Part shown: positions 15,893 to 25,177 of the stretch, piece by piece
Numbering within the stretch: position 1 is the stretch's first letter
Layout: every line of letters begins with the position of its first letter
NCBI RefSeq assembly: GCF_013030945.1
Contig: NZ_JABBXF010000037.1
Span: forward strand, 1 to 64,000
Origin: Streptomyces morookaense
GTDB taxonomy: Bacteria > Actinomycetota > Actinomycetes > Streptomycetales > Streptomycetaceae
Length of the DNA stretch: 64,000 nt
Reading direction: 5' to 3'
Made by a program: the position numbers and the translations under genes
Notes under the pieces: generated by a model
Told to the model about the DNA's origin: nothing
What the model saw: the letters and a program-made list of their open reading frames with translations, nothing else
Databases searched by the model: none

Positions 15893-17297
15893 GCGACGCC
15901 CACCAGGACCGTCGCTCCGCGGCCGGCAGTGCCGGTACCTCCTGGTCCGCGGCGGAACCGACGGGCTCCTCGGCATCCGCCGCCGGGGCCGGGGCCGGCA
16001 GCTCGGGAACGGGCATCGGCTGGGGCTGCTGGGGCGTGAACTCCACGGGCAGCTCGACGAGGTGACGTGACATCAGCGCGGACACCCAGGTCAGTTCGTC
16101 CTCCGGAACGGCCAGCCGGATGTCGGGCAGCCGGGTGAGCAGCGCCTCGATACCGGTGTCCGCGATGGCCCGGCCGATGTCCTGGCCCGGGCACTCGTGG
16201 GCCCCTCCGCTGAAGGCGAGGTGGGAGCGGTTGCCGTGCACGGGCGCGGTGGGGTCGGGCCGGATCGCCGTGTCCAGGTTGGCGGCGGCGAGGCCCAGCA
16301 CCAGCGGGTCACCGGATTTGATCTTGTGTCCGCCGAGCTCCGTGTCCTGGGTCGCCCAGCGGCCGAGGATGGTGGTGAACGGGGGCTCGTCCCACAGGAT
16401 CTGCTCGACCGCGTCCGGGAGCGTCATATGTCCGCCCGCCAGGTTGGCGCGGCAGCGCGGGTCCGTCAGCACCATGCGCAGCGTGTTGGCGATGAGGTTG
16501 GCGGTGGTCTCGTACGCGGCGATCAGCACCAGGCGCAGATGCTGCTGGACCTCGTCGTCGGTGAGCTCGGACGGGTGCTCCAGCAGCCAGCTGGTGAAGT
16601 CCGGCCCCGGGTCGGCCCGCTTGCGCACCACCAGTTTGCGCAGCGTCTCCTGTACGTACGCATTGCTGGAGACCGCCGTCTCCGTGCCCTTGATCATGTC
16701 GCGGGCGGCCTTGACCAGGCGCGGACCGTACTCCTCGGGCATGCCGAGGAGCTGGGTCATCACCAGCATGGGGAGGTGCTCGGCGAAGTCGTCGACCAGG
16801 TCGGCCTTGCCCGCGGTGCAGAACCGGTCGACCAGCTGTCCCGCGAACCGGGTGATGTGCCGGCGCATGCCACGCCGGTCGAAACGCCCGATGGAGTCGT
16901 TGATGGCACCACGCCAGCGCTCGTGCACCTGGCCGTCCGCGAAGGCGCAGATGGGCTGCCAGGTGGAGATCGGGGCCAGCGGGTGCTCGGGGGGAAGTTT
17001 GCCCTCGCGCATGTCACGCCAGTTGCGGGAGTCGCGGGAGAAGCGCGAGGGGGTGCGCATGACGTCCAGGTTCTCGCGGTAGCCGAGGACCAGCCACGCC
17101 GGGAGGTCGCCGTGCAGCAGCACCGGTGCCACCGCGCCGTACCGCTCGCGCAGTTGCTCGTACAGGCCCATCGGGTCGGCCTCCGCGGCGGGACCGTACA
17201 GCCGCGCCACGCCGCCCGTGCCGTAGGCGTGCGCCGGGCACTGCGGCGGAGGTGCGGTGGCGGTCTCGGTGCGGGGGTGTTCGTCTGGTGGGGTCAC
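15867..17297 (-). CDS. CYP157-like cytochrome P450 of the conservon, lacking ExxR
   Basis: From the GTG at 17295-17297, which overlaps the cvnD stop (GTGA), the protein is 476 residues. The heme-thiolate loop is AFSGGAHECPGQ with Cys369, and the I-helix has AAYETT (260-265). Where nearly all P450s have ExxR, this protein reads EQILW (298-302). Loss of that arginine is the known hallmark of the CYP157 family, members of which are encoded in Streptomyces conservons. The last ~60 residues are a Pro/Ala-rich linker ending in a basic WLRRR tail, not usual for P450s. Being the fifth gene of a cvnABCD operon suggests it is controlled by or works with the GTPase system. Catalytic competence is uncertain. 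Confidence 0.88.
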   Translation of the reverse strand: MTPPDEHPRTETATAPPPQCPAHAYGTGGVARLYGPAAEADPMGLYEQLRERYGAVAPVLLHGDLPAWLVLGYRENLDVMRTPSRFSRDSRNWRDMREGKLPPEHPLAPISTWQPICAFADGQVHERWRGAINDSIGRFDRRGMRRHITRFAGQLVDRFCTAGKADLVDDFAEHLPMLVMTQLLGMPEEYGPRLVKAARDMIKGTETAVSSNAYVQETLRKLVVRKRADPGPDFTSWLLEHPSELTDDEVQQHLRLVLIAAYETTANLIANTLRMVLTDPRCRANLAGGHMTLPDAVEQILWDEPPFTTILGRWATQDTELGGHKIKSGDPLVLGLAAANLDTAIRPDPTAPVHGNRSHLAFSGGAHECPGQDIGRAIADTGIEALLTRLPDIRLAVPEDELTWVSALMSRHLVELPVEFTPQQPQPMPVPELPAPAPAADAEEPVGSAADQEVPALPAAERRSWWASLTRWLRRR

Positions 17298-17917
17298 CGT
17301 GGCTCCGGGGATCGGTTGGCGAGGGTGTACAGGTAGCGCATGAGGGTCATCAGGGCGTCGCGGCACGAGATGCGGTCACGGGCGTCGCAGGGGAACACCG
17401 GCACCTCGTCGGGAAGGTCCATGGCGGCCCGCAGCTCCGGCATGGGATGGACGGGCGCACCGGGGAAGCTGTTGACGGCGACCACGAAGGGCACCCCGCG
17501 CTCCTCCAGGAGGTCGACCACCTCGTAACTGACCTCCAGGCGGCGGGTGTCGAGCAGGACGACGGCCCCCAGGGCGCCCTCGAAGAGGCCGTCCCACAGG
17601 AACCAGAAGCGCTCCTGGCCGGGGGTGCCGAACAGATACAGCACCAGCTGTTCGTTGATGCTGATCCGCCCGAAGTCCATCGCGACGGTCGTCTCGATCT
17701 TCTGCTCGATGCCGGCGAGGTCGTCCACGCCGACACCGGCCTGTGTCATCGTCTCCTCGGTGGTCAGCGGCCTGATCTCGCTCACGGTGCCCACCAGGGT
17801 CGTCTTGCCGACCCCGAAACCACCGACGATCACCACCTTGACGGCTGCCGCGGTCGTGGCCGGGAGGATGTCCTCCCTCCGGGGCCCTGCGGGCGAATCA
17901 GAGATTCTGTAGTCCAT
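17294..17917 (-). CDS. cvnD: conservon Ras-like GTPase CvnD
   Basis: This 207-residue small GTPase has a P-loop GGFGVGKTTL (residues ~32-41), the switch II motif GTPGQERF and the base-contacting VAVNSF in place of NKxD. This is the bacterial Roc/MglA-like set found in Streptomyces conservons. It binds and hydrolyses GTP in complex with CvnA-C at the membrane. It overlaps cvnC by 20 nt and the P450 gene by 4 nt, so the operon is cvnA-B-C-D-P450. The N-terminal ~25 residues before the core are variable in the family. Confidence 0.93.
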   Translation of the reverse strand: MDYRISDSPAGPRREDILPATTAAAVKVVIVGGFGVGKTTLVGTVSEIRPLTTEETMTQAGVGVDDLAGIEQKIETTVAMDFGRISINEQLVLYLFGTPGQERFWFLWDGLFEGALGAVVLLDTRRLEVSYEVVDLLEERGVPFVVAVNSFPGAPVHPMPELRAAMDLPDEVPVFPCDARDRISCRDALMTLMRYLYTLANRSPEPR

Positions 17918-18257
17918 GCATCACCGCCTCCAGGAGTCGGGTGTCGGGCACCGTGGCGACCGGGACCGGCGGTCTGGCCTCCACGAGTTCGCGCGAGAGC
18001 AGGTCCTTGAGGAGAACGGTGACCGTGCTGACGGGCAGGGTGAGATAGGCGGATATCTCGGCCACGGACAGGGGGTAGTCGCACATCCGCGCAATGGCGC
18101 AGTGCTCGGGCTGCAGACCGGGGTCGCCTTCCGTGCGGGAGACGATCAGCGTCACCAGGTCGATTCTGACTTCCTTGCCCGTACCGTCGCTCGTGCTGGT
18201 GAGGATGTACAGGCGGTCCGGATTGCCGGGATCCCATGCCCTTTCGGGTTTGCTCAT
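17898..18257 (-). CDS. cvnC: conservon protein CvnC (DUF742)
   Basis: This 119-residue protein matches the DUF742 pattern. The N-terminal half has RLYILTSTSDG, and the centre is a winged-helix region (EHCAIARMCDYPLSVAEISA, then YLTLPVSTVTVLLKDLL). The C-terminus is RPPVP, then DTRLLEAVMHGLQNL. It is the third component of the conservon and is thought to assist the CvnA-B-D complex. The winged-helix fold suggests protein or DNA contact. It overlaps cvnB by ATGA and cvnD by 20 nt. Confidence 0.92.
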   Translation of the reverse strand: MSKPERAWDPGNPDRLYILTSTSDGTGKEVRIDLVTLIVSRTEGDPGLQPEHCAIARMCDYPLSVAEISAYLTLPVSTVTVLLKDLLSRELVEARPPVPVATVPDTRLLEAVMHGLQNL

Positions 18258-18691
18258 GCCACCGGCCCGGTGACGCGGGGCGGACTGGTGAGGTGTTCGC
18301 CGATGCGTGCCACGAGGTCCCGCATCTGCTGCCCCATCAGGCCGGCGTCCACGTCGTCGTCCGCCAGCACCGCCAGGTAGGCACCCGCGCCGGCGGCCAT
18401 CAGATAGAAGAAGCCGCCGTCGACCTCGATGACCACGAGGCGCATCTGCCCGTCCCCCTGCGGGAATTCGGCCGCGATGGCAGCCGACAGACTCTGCAGC
18501 CCTGCACAGGCGGCGGCCAGCCGGTCGGCGGCGTCCGTGTCCGTACCGTGCTGAGCCATGCGCAGGCCGTCCGAGGACAGCACGATCACGTGGCGGGTCT
18601 GCGGAACGCTGGATGCCAGATCCTTGAGCATCCAGTCCATGTTGAACCGCTGCTGCGTCACTTGGCCACTCTTCCTTGTCTGACGATTCAT
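18254..18691 (-). CDS. cvnB: conservon roadblock/LC7 protein CvnB
   Basis: This 145-residue roadblock/LC7 (MglB-like) protein contains the core LASSVPQTRHVIVLSSDGLR and a C-terminal LADDDVDAGLMGQQMRDL helix. MglB proteins regulate partner GTPases, here CvnD. The ATG at 18691 shares one base with the cvnA stop (TGATG), and its TGA overlaps the cvnC ATG. An open frame extends upstream to 19480 but would overlap cvnA and is not used. Confidence 0.92.
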   Translation of the reverse strand: MNRQTRKSGQVTQQRFNMDWMLKDLASSVPQTRHVIVLSSDGLRMAQHGTDTDAADRLAAACAGLQSLSAAIAAEFPQGDGQMRLVVIEVDGGFFYLMAAGAGAYLAVLADDDVDAGLMGQQMRDLVARIGEHLTSPPRVTGPVA

Positions 18692-20154
18692 CACTGTTCG
18701 GTGCCCCGGCCGCCCGTGGGTTCCTTGCCGTTGATGGCGTCGGTGAAGGCGGACAGCCAGATGCCCGGCTGCACGGGTTCGGCCGGTGCGGGCGGCCGGT
18801 GGCTGCCCGTGGTCCGGTCGGCCGCGGTCCCGCGCGTGGTCCGGGGGCTCATGCCCGGCACCCGCCGCCGGCGTTGCGGGAGTCCTCCCGGGGAGTCGGA
18901 GGCCTGGCCGGGCAGCTCGAGGTGCGGCGGCGGGGGCAGGGGCCGACCGGGCTTCTTCCTGGGCTTGGGCGGCGGCAGGGTGGCGGCACGGGCGATCTCG
19001 CCGCCGGGGGTGGCGCTCGCCGTGACCAGGTTCTGCGGAACGATCAGAACGGCGCGGACCCCGCCGTAGGCGGAGGAGCGCAGCGACACCCTGAACCCGT
19101 ACATCTTCGAGAGCTTGCCGACGACGGCGAGGCCCAGGCGCGGGGTCTCGCCGAGGTCGTTGAGGTCGAGGCCGCGGTCGGCCAGTTCGAGCACGGCCTC
19201 GGCGCGGCGCCGTGCCTCGTCGGTGAGCCCGACGCCGGCGTCCTCGATCTCGACGGCCACCCCGGACTGCACCTCGACGGCGGTGAGATGGACCCGGGTC
19301 TGCGGCGGGGAGTACCGGGTGGCGTTGTCCAGCAGCTCGGCGACGGCGTGGATCAGCGGCTCCACGCCGGGGCCGGTGATGGCGACGTCCGCCACGGAGT
19401 GCAGGTCCACCCGCCGGTAGTCCATCACCCGGGACATGGCGCCCCGCAGCACGTTGTAGAGGGGGACCGGGTTCTTCCACTGGCGGCCGGGCCGCGAACC
19501 GCCGAGGACCGCGATGCTGTCGGCGAGGCGCCCGATCAGCGCGGTCCCGTGGTCGAGGTGGAGCAGGTCGCTGAAGACCTCGGGCTCGTTGCCGTGCCGG
19601 TCCTCCATCTCCCGCAGGTCGGTGGCCTGTTGGTGCACGATGGCCTGCATACGGCGGGCGATGTTGACGAACGCGCGGTGCGCCGAGTCGCGCAGGCCTT
19701 CCTCCGCCTGCACGGCCTCGATCACGGAGCGCAGAACCGACCGGTGCGCGGCGGCGAATGCGGGGTCGAGCGGGCTCGACCGGGAGACGGCACCGAGGAC
19801 CTCTTCGGCACCGGCGCCGCTCTGGAGCAGGGTGACCGTGTGGGGCAGCAGCTCACGGGCCAACCGCTGGGTCTCGCGCTCCTGTTGCACGAGCCGATGC
19901 TTGAGAACCGCTTCCTGCTCCGCGCACCGGTGGCGCAGGGAGGCGATGACCCGCCCTCGGCGGACCGCCTCGGAGGAGGTGAGTGCGACAGCTGCGGTGG
20001 CCGCCGATCCGCACCAGGCGGCCGGGGCGCGCACGCCCACCGGGGCCAGGAAGGCGGCGGTGACCGTGCAGACCGCCAGCACGACAGGAGGGACCAGCCA
20101 TATGAGTGCGGAGGCGGGCCGCCTGCCTTGATGTGACGATCCAGTACCAACCAT
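18691..20154 (-). CDS. cvnA: conservon sensor histidine-kinase-like CvnA
   Basis: I start at the ATG 20152-20154 (MVGTGSSHQG), giving 487 residues; the frame opens earlier at 20292 with an unlikely Cys-rich leader. Two hydrophobic segments (about residues 15-60: LIWLVPPVVLAVCTVTAAFL and APAAWCGSAATAAVAL) anchor it. A helical linker follows, then an HATPase domain with AELLDNATRYSPP (N box), EDAGVGL (G1) and LGLAVVGKLS (G2). The tail after ~385 is Pro/Arg-rich. Conservon CvnA proteins resemble sensor kinases but lack a conventional response-regulator partner; they form a membrane complex with CvnB-D. The operon reads away from a 403-bp region shared with the LAL-type gene. Confidence 0.92.
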   Translation of the reverse strand: MVGTGSSHQGRRPASALIWLVPPVVLAVCTVTAAFLAPVGVRAPAAWCGSAATAAVALTSSEAVRRGRVIASLRHRCAEQEAVLKHRLVQQERETQRLARELLPHTVTLLQSGAGAEEVLGAVSRSSPLDPAFAAAHRSVLRSVIEAVQAEEGLRDSAHRAFVNIARRMQAIVHQQATDLREMEDRHGNEPEVFSDLLHLDHGTALIGRLADSIAVLGGSRPGRQWKNPVPLYNVLRGAMSRVMDYRRVDLHSVADVAITGPGVEPLIHAVAELLDNATRYSPPQTRVHLTAVEVQSGVAVEIEDAGVGLTDEARRRAEAVLELADRGLDLNDLGETPRLGLAVVGKLSKMYGFRVSLRSSAYGGVRAVLIVPQNLVTASATPGGEIARAATLPPPKPRKKPGRPLPPPPHLELPGQASDSPGGLPQRRRRVPGMSPRTTRGTAADRTTGSHRPPAPAEPVQPGIWLSAFTDAINGKEPTGGRGTEQ

Positions 20155-20557
20155 CGAAACCTCGGGCGCTTGGAAACAAGTCGTGGGGGCGACATGGGAA
20201 AAGAAGGAGCCGCCCGAGCGCGAATGAGGATGAGGAGGTTCTCCGGTCGCGGCAGCGCAGCGGCAGACGGCAGCGTGCTGCAGTCGCCACAACCCGCTGC
20301 GCGAGATGGAGCGTAGCCGGTCGCGCGGTGCTCCGACGGGAAGTTGTCATATTCGCAGAACGGGGTGACGGAGGAATTCGAAAGGCATCACAATGCCCCC
20401 TGCATCGGCCATTATCGAAAAGGTATTTGAATGATGTGGATCTGTGCGCACGGCTGCCCGCCTGTGCCCGAGGGAAGTCCTGTCCCGCGAACCTCGCCCC
20501 AACGCTCGCCGCCGCGGCTAGGCTCGCCTCATCACACACATATGGGAGGGCAGTGTC
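20155..20557. other. 403-bp divergent intergenic region upstream of cvnA and the LAL-type gene
   Basis: No credible gene is present. It should hold the conservon promoter (minus strand) and the promoter of the downstream ATPase gene. Base composition drops around 20350-20440 (GAATTCGAAAGG, ATTATCGAAAAGG), a likely promoter zone. GGGAGGG at 20544-20550 is the Shine-Dalgarno of the plus-strand gene. Confidence 0.5.
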
Positions 20558-23239
20558 ATGACCGGGCAACAGGACGAACGCCGCCCGCACACCGCCCTGT
20601 TCGAGCGCGAGCGGGAGATCGAGGCGGCCCGGCAGGCGGTCGAGGAGCTGTGCGGCGGACCCGGCCGCGACCGGCCCCGCGGCGGGCTGCTGCTCTGCAG
20701 CGGCGAGGCCGGCACCGGGAAGACCGCGCTGCTGGGCGAGGTGCGGCGGATAGCGGACGAGCTCGGCGGCTGCACCGTGCTGTCCGCCCGCGGCAGCAAG
20801 GGTGCGGAAACCGTTCCCTTCCATGTCGTCCGGCAGTTGCTGCAGCCGGTCCTGGCGCCGATGACCCAGGCGGAGCGCATGGAGCTGCTCGGCGACTGGC
20901 GCGGCATCTCGGGTCCGGCCCTGGGCATCGCACCCCCGGCCGGGGCGCATCAGCCCGACCCGCAGGGCGTGCGCGACGGTCTCGACTGGATGGTCGCCCA
21001 GTTCGCCATGCAGCGCGGCCCGTTGATCCTGATCGTCGACGACGCGCACTGGGTCGACGCGGAGTCGCTGAACTGGATCAGCACGTTCGCGGTGCGGCTC
21101 GGAGAACTTCCGGTCCTCCTGGTCGCCGCCTACCGACCCCGTGAACTGCCCGAACAGGTGCCTGCGTTCGCGGAACTCGTCGACGGCCGCGGCCACCGCC
21201 CCGTCGTCCTGCATCCGCTCACCCCGGCAGCCGTGGCCGAGCTGGTGCGCGGCGCTCTGGGGGCGGGGTCCGACGACCCGTTCTGCCGTGAGATCTGGGC
21301 CGTCACCGGAGGCAATCCGTACGAGGCCGTCGAACTGATCGCCAAGTCCCGCGACCGCGGACTCAAGCCCACGGAGGAGTCCGCGGCCCTGCTCCGCGAC
21401 CTCGGTGCCGCCGCCCGGGGAAGCGGGCTGATCACCCGGCTCGAACAACTGGGCACCGCCACCACCCGGTTCGCGTGGGCCGCCGCCGTGCTCGGTACGG
21501 AGATCGCGCCCCGGATGGCCGCCATGGTCGCCGGTATGAGCCCCGCGGAGGGTCTGGCCTGCGCGGACCGGCTGCGCGAGGCCCGCATCCTCGTCGGCGT
21601 CACCGAGCTCGAATTCGTTCATCCGCTGATCGCCACCGCCGTCTACCAGGCCATCCCGCCCGCCACGCGCACCGCGATGCACGGGCTCGCGGCCTGGGCG
21701 GTCACCAACGCCGGACAGGGCGCGGCCATTGCGTCGCGGCACCTCCTCGAAGTCCACCCCGACGACGACCCGGACCTGGTGCGGCAACTGCGCAGAGCTG
21801 CACAGGAGCACCTCGCCGTCGGTGCCCCCGAGGCCGCGACCCGCTGCCTGGAGCGGGCACTGGCCGAGCCGCCGCCCGAGGAGGAGAGGGCGAGCGTGCT
21901 GTACGAGCTGGGCTGCTCGACCTTGCTGACCTCGCCGCCCGCCACCATCAACCACCTGCGGGCGGCACTCGATCTGCCGGGGCTGCCGGACGGGCTGCGC
22001 GTCGATGCGACGTACCGCTTGTCGCAGGCGTACGCGCACAACAGCCAACTGGCCGAAGCCGCGAAGGTCGTGGCCGATCAGGCGGCCAGGACACCGACGG
22101 GCCCGGACCGGATGCGGCTGCAGGCCGCCCACTTCCTCTGGAAGGGGATCCAGCTGGAGGAGGACGGGGCGCACGAGCGCTCCCGTGAGGTCGCCGAGCT
22201 CGCCAACCGCCTCCGCGGGCGCGACAATTCCGAGCGGGCCCTGCTGGCGCTCCACGCCTTCGACGGCATGGTCCGCGGCGACGACGCCATGGAGGTCGTC
22301 GACCGCGCCGACCGCACCCTGACGGGCAACCGGCTGCCCGCCGGCCTGGGGTGGACGAACACGGAGTGGGGCTTCGAGATCCCCAGCATCATCGACATCA
22401 CCTATGCCTTCACGGACCGGCTCGACCAGGCCGAGGAGCTCTTCACCGACGCCGTGCGCGCGTTCGAGATCTCCGGATGGCGCGGTGCCCACCTGGCCTT
22501 CGCCCATGAGTACCTCGGACTCGTCCACTTCCGCCGGGGCATGCTGGCGCGTGCCGAGGAGTACCTGCGCGAGGGGCTCCGCCTCGCCGACCGGCTGGGG
22601 CCGGGGCTGCCGATCCAGTGGGACGGCACCTGCATGCTCGTCGACACCCTGCTGGCCCGTGGCCGGATCGACGAAGCACAGGCCGTCGCGGAGAAGTACG
22701 CGTTCGGGCCGCCCTATCCGCAGGCCATGGTGATGCCGGATGCGGCGTCGGTGGCCGGGAAGCTGCTGCTCGCCGTCGGGCGGACCAAGGAGGCCATCGC
22801 CGAACTGGAAGCCGCCGGGCGGCGGTTGAGCGAGCGCGGACGGCACAACACGCTGTGGGCTCCGTGGGCCCTGGACCTGGCGGCGGCCGTCGCACCCGAG
22901 GAACCCGAACGCGCCCGCGCCCTCGCGGACCAGGCCGTGCAGCACGCCATGCGGTTCGGCACCGACACCGCCATCGGCGAGGCACTGCGGCGTGCCGCCC
23001 GCGTGGCCACGCCGGAGGACGCCCTGGTCAAGCTCGACCGGTCGGTGGAGTATCTGCGGAAGTCGCCGTGCCGCTTCGAGTACGCGTCCGCCCTGGTGGA
23101 GCGCGGCGCCGCGCTGCGCCGGGCAGGCCGTGACGAGGAGGCGGCGGGGCAGCTCCGGGAGGGCCTCGAACTCGCCGAGGTGTGCGGGGCGGAGGGGCTG
23201 GCGGACCGGGCCAGGACCGAGTTGGCGTCCTCGGTCTGA
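20558..23239 (+). CDS. LAL-type AAA ATPase/TPR protein lacking the LuxR DNA-binding domain
   Basis: This 893-residue protein has the architecture of large ATP-binding LuxR regulators. Walker A is GEAGTGKTALL (residues ~52-62), Walker B is LILIVDDAHWVD and there is an arginine-finger VAAYRPREL. A long TPR-rich region follows (~390-890), with repeats such as GRIDEAQAVAEKYAF and GRDEEAAGQLREGLELA. LAL proteins normally end with a ~60-residue LuxR helix-turn-helix. This one stops right after the last TPR (LADRARTELASSV) with no HTH motif, and none is visible in the next 50 bp before ku. It may be a naturally HTH-less signalling ATPase or a truncated regulator. It is divergent from the conservon. 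Confidence 0.85.
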   Translation: MTGQQDERRPHTALFEREREIEAARQAVEELCGGPGRDRPRGGLLLCSGEAGTGKTALLGEVRRIADELGGCTVLSARGSKGAETVPFHVVRQLLQPVLAPMTQAERMELLGDWRGISGPALGIAPPAGAHQPDPQGVRDGLDWMVAQFAMQRGPLILIVDDAHWVDAESLNWISTFAVRLGELPVLLVAAYRPRELPEQVPAFAELVDGRGHRPVVLHPLTPAAVAELVRGALGAGSDDPFCREIWAVTGGNPYEAVELIAKSRDRGLKPTEESAALLRDLGAAARGSGLITRLEQLGTATTRFAWAAAVLGTEIAPRMAAMVAGMSPAEGLACADRLREARILVGVTELEFVHPLIATAVYQAIPPATRTAMHGLAAWAVTNAGQGAAIASRHLLEVHPDDDPDLVRQLRRAAQEHLAVGAPEAATRCLERALAEPPPEEERASVLYELGCSTLLTSPPATINHLRAALDLPGLPDGLRVDATYRLSQAYAHNSQLAEAAKVVADQAARTPTGPDRMRLQAAHFLWKGIQLEEDGAHERSREVAELANRLRGRDNSERALLALHAFDGMVRGDDAMEVVDRADRTLTGNRLPAGLGWTNTEWGFEIPSIIDITYAFTDRLDQAEELFTDAVRAFEISGWRGAHLAFAHEYLGLVHFRRGMLARAEEYLREGLRLADRLGPGLPIQWDGTCMLVDTLLARGRIDEAQAVAEKYAFGPPYPQAMVMPDAASVAGKLLLAVGRTKEAIAELEAAGRRLSERGRHNTLWAPWALDLAAAVAPEEPERARALADQAVQHAMRFGTDTAIGEALRRAARVATPEDALVKLDRSVEYLRKSPCRFEYASALVERGAALRRAGRDEEAAGQLREGLELAEVCGAEGLADRARTELASSV

Positions 23240-23286
23240 CCACGCCGGACGGGCTGACACGCGCCTCCCTCACAGGGCGTCGCGCG

Positions 23287-24216
23287 TCAGCCCGCCTTCT
23301 TCCTCGCGCTGCTGCTCTTCTTCGCCGCCGCTTTCTTCGTCCCCGCCTTCTTCGCCGCCGCGCGCGTCTTCGGTGCGGCCGCCTTCGTCCCGCCGCCCGC
23401 CGCCGCCTTCTTCGGTTTCGCCGCCGCCTTCGCCCCCGCGGGCTTCCCGGCGGCGCGGTCGATGGACTCCTGGAGGGCGGACATCAGGTCGATGACATTG
23501 TCGGGCGCCTTCGTGGCCGCCTTCTTGGCGACCGGGCGGTGGTCCAGGTGGGCGGTGATGAGTTCGTCCAGGGCGACCTGGTACTCGTCCTCCAGGGTCT
23601 CCAGGTCGAAGTCCTCCGACAGCGTGTCCATCAGGCTCGTGGCCATCTTCAGTTCCTGCGGTCGCACCGTCACCGAGGCCGGCGGGGCGAGGTCGGCGCC
23701 GGAGCGGATCTCGTCGGGCCAGTACATGGTGTGCAGCGTCAGCAGATCCTCGTGGACGCGGAGCAGGGCCAGGGACTCCCGGGTGCGCAGGGCGATCTTG
23801 GTGACGGCGACGCGGTCGGTCTGTTTGAGGGTTTCGCGCAGCAGGACGTACGGCTTGTTCGCGGCCGTGCTGTCCGGTGCGAGGTAGTAGGTGCTCGACA
23901 GCTGCAGGGGGTCGATGCGGTCGGCGTCGACGAAGGCCAGGACGTCGATGAGCTTCTTGCTCGGCAGCGGCAGGCTCTCGAGGTCGCTCTGGGTGACGAC
24001 CGCGGTGTGCCCCTCGTCGTCCTCGAAGCCCTTGGCGACATCCTCGTAGGGGACTTCCTCGCCGCAGCTGTCGCACACGCGCTTCATGCGGATCCGGCCG
24101 CCGTCCTCGGCGTGGACCTGGTGCAGTTTGATGCCGTGTTCCTGGATGGCGGCGTAGAGGCGTACGGGCACGGAGACGAGGCCGAAACCGATCGCGCCTT
24201 TCCACATGGTGCGCAT
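23287..24216 (-). CDS. ku: DNA end-binding protein Ku
   Basis: This 309-residue bacterial Ku starts MRTMWKGAIGFGLVSVPVRL, the family signature. The core beta-barrel runs to about residue 250 and includes the DSCGE-like Cys pair and LELKMA-type motifs (PQELKMATSLMDTL). The C-terminal ~55 residues are a Lys/Ala-rich tail (KKAAAKK repeats) that in bacterial Ku helps bind DNA and thread inward. Ku homodimers ring broken ends and recruit LigD for non-homologous end joining. It is divergent from the LigD-polymerase gene with 32 bp between the starts, so the two share a promoter region. Confidence 0.96.
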   Translation of the reverse strand: MRTMWKGAIGFGLVSVPVRLYAAIQEHGIKLHQVHAEDGGRIRMKRVCDSCGEEVPYEDVAKGFEDDEGHTAVVTQSDLESLPLPSKKLIDVLAFVDADRIDPLQLSSTYYLAPDSTAANKPYVLLRETLKQTDRVAVTKIALRTRESLALLRVHEDLLTLHTMYWPDEIRSGADLAPPASVTVRPQELKMATSLMDTLSEDFDLETLEDEYQVALDELITAHLDHRPVAKKAATKAPDNVIDLMSALQESIDRAAGKPAGAKAAAKPKKAAAGGGTKAAAPKTRAAAKKAGTKKAAAKKSSSARKKAG

Positions 24217-24248
24217 GGATTTGTCCCTCCGCGGGGAATTCCTACCTT

Positions 24249-25154
24249 ATGCCTGTCACTCCGGACCGGCAGGTGGTGGAGATCGAGGGCCGCCGGCTGT
24301 CGCTGTCCCATCTCGACCGGGTGCTCTTCCCCGCCACGGGCCACACCAAGGCGCAGGTGCTGCAGTACTACGCGCGGATCGCCCCCGCGATGGTGCCGCA
24401 CGCCGCCGGGCGCCCCGCCTCGTTCGTGCGGGCGCCCGAGGGGCCGGAAGGGGAGAGCTGGATCGCCAAGAATCCCCCTCCGGGTGCGCCCGGGTGGGTG
24501 CGGGTGGTGCCTGTGGAGCACCGCCGGAAGGAAGTGGCCGGGCAGGTCGTGATCGACTCGACCGCCGCGCTCGTCGCGATGGTGAATCTCGGCGCCTACG
24601 AGGTGCACGTCCCGCAGTGGACGGCGGCGGCCGGGCCGGACCGGCACGACCGGCTCGTGCTCGACCTGGACCCGGGGCCGGGCACCGACCTCGTCGTCTG
24701 CTGCCGTGTCGCCCAGCGGTTGCGCCAGCTGCTGGACGACGACGGCCTCACCGCCCACGCCGTGGTCTCCGGCTCCAAGGGGCTGCACCTCTACGCGCCC
24801 GTCCACCCCGCCTCCGGCCGGGCGGTCAGCGGCTACGCCAAGGAGCTGGCCGCGCGGATGATGGGGGAGCATCCCGGTCTGGTCGTGGTCTCCATGACGC
24901 GCGTCGAGCGGCGCGGGAAGGTGCTCATCGACTGGTCGCAGAATGCGAGCGCCAAGACCACCGCTGCTCCCTACACCCTTCGGCTGCGCGAGCGCCCGGC
25001 CGTGGCGGCCCCTGTCACGTGGGACGAGGTCGCGGCCTGCCGGGATCCTGCGGAGCTCGCCTTCACGCCGGAGCAGGTACTCGACCGCACCGAGGAGTTC
25101 GGCGACCTGCTGGCGCCGCTGACGGCGGACGCGACGCGGGGGCACCTTCCGTGA
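24249..25154 (+). CDS. ligD: LigD-type NHEJ polymerase/primase domain protein
   Basis: This 301-residue stand-alone archaeo-eukaryotic primase-type polymerase has a start region LSHLDRVLFPATGHTKAQVL. The catalytic pair is in LDLDPGPGTD (D139, D141), with GSKGLHLYAP and VLIDWSQNASAKTT following. These are the motifs of the LigD polymerase domain, which fills gaps and adds ribonucleotides during end joining. No ligase or nuclease domain is fused, so these must be encoded elsewhere, as is common in Streptomyces. It is divergent from ku. Confidence 0.93.
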   Translation: MPVTPDRQVVEIEGRRLSLSHLDRVLFPATGHTKAQVLQYYARIAPAMVPHAAGRPASFVRAPEGPEGESWIAKNPPPGAPGWVRVVPVEHRRKEVAGQVVIDSTAALVAMVNLGAYEVHVPQWTAAAGPDRHDRLVLDLDPGPGTDLVVCCRVAQRLRQLLDDDGLTAHAVVSGSKGLHLYAPVHPASGRAVSGYAKELAARMMGEHPGLVVVSMTRVERRGKVLIDWSQNASAKTTAAPYTLRLRERPAVAAPVTWDEVAACRDPAELAFTPEQVLDRTEEFGDLLAPLTADATRGHLP

Positions 25155-25177
25155 CGCGGTAACCACGGCGCCCTGTC

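Noticed and set aside
18254..19480. A 408-residue frame containing CvnB
   Set aside because: The upstream two-thirds is antisense-like low-complexity sequence in another frame of cvnA. The TGATG junction gives the normal roadblock protein length.
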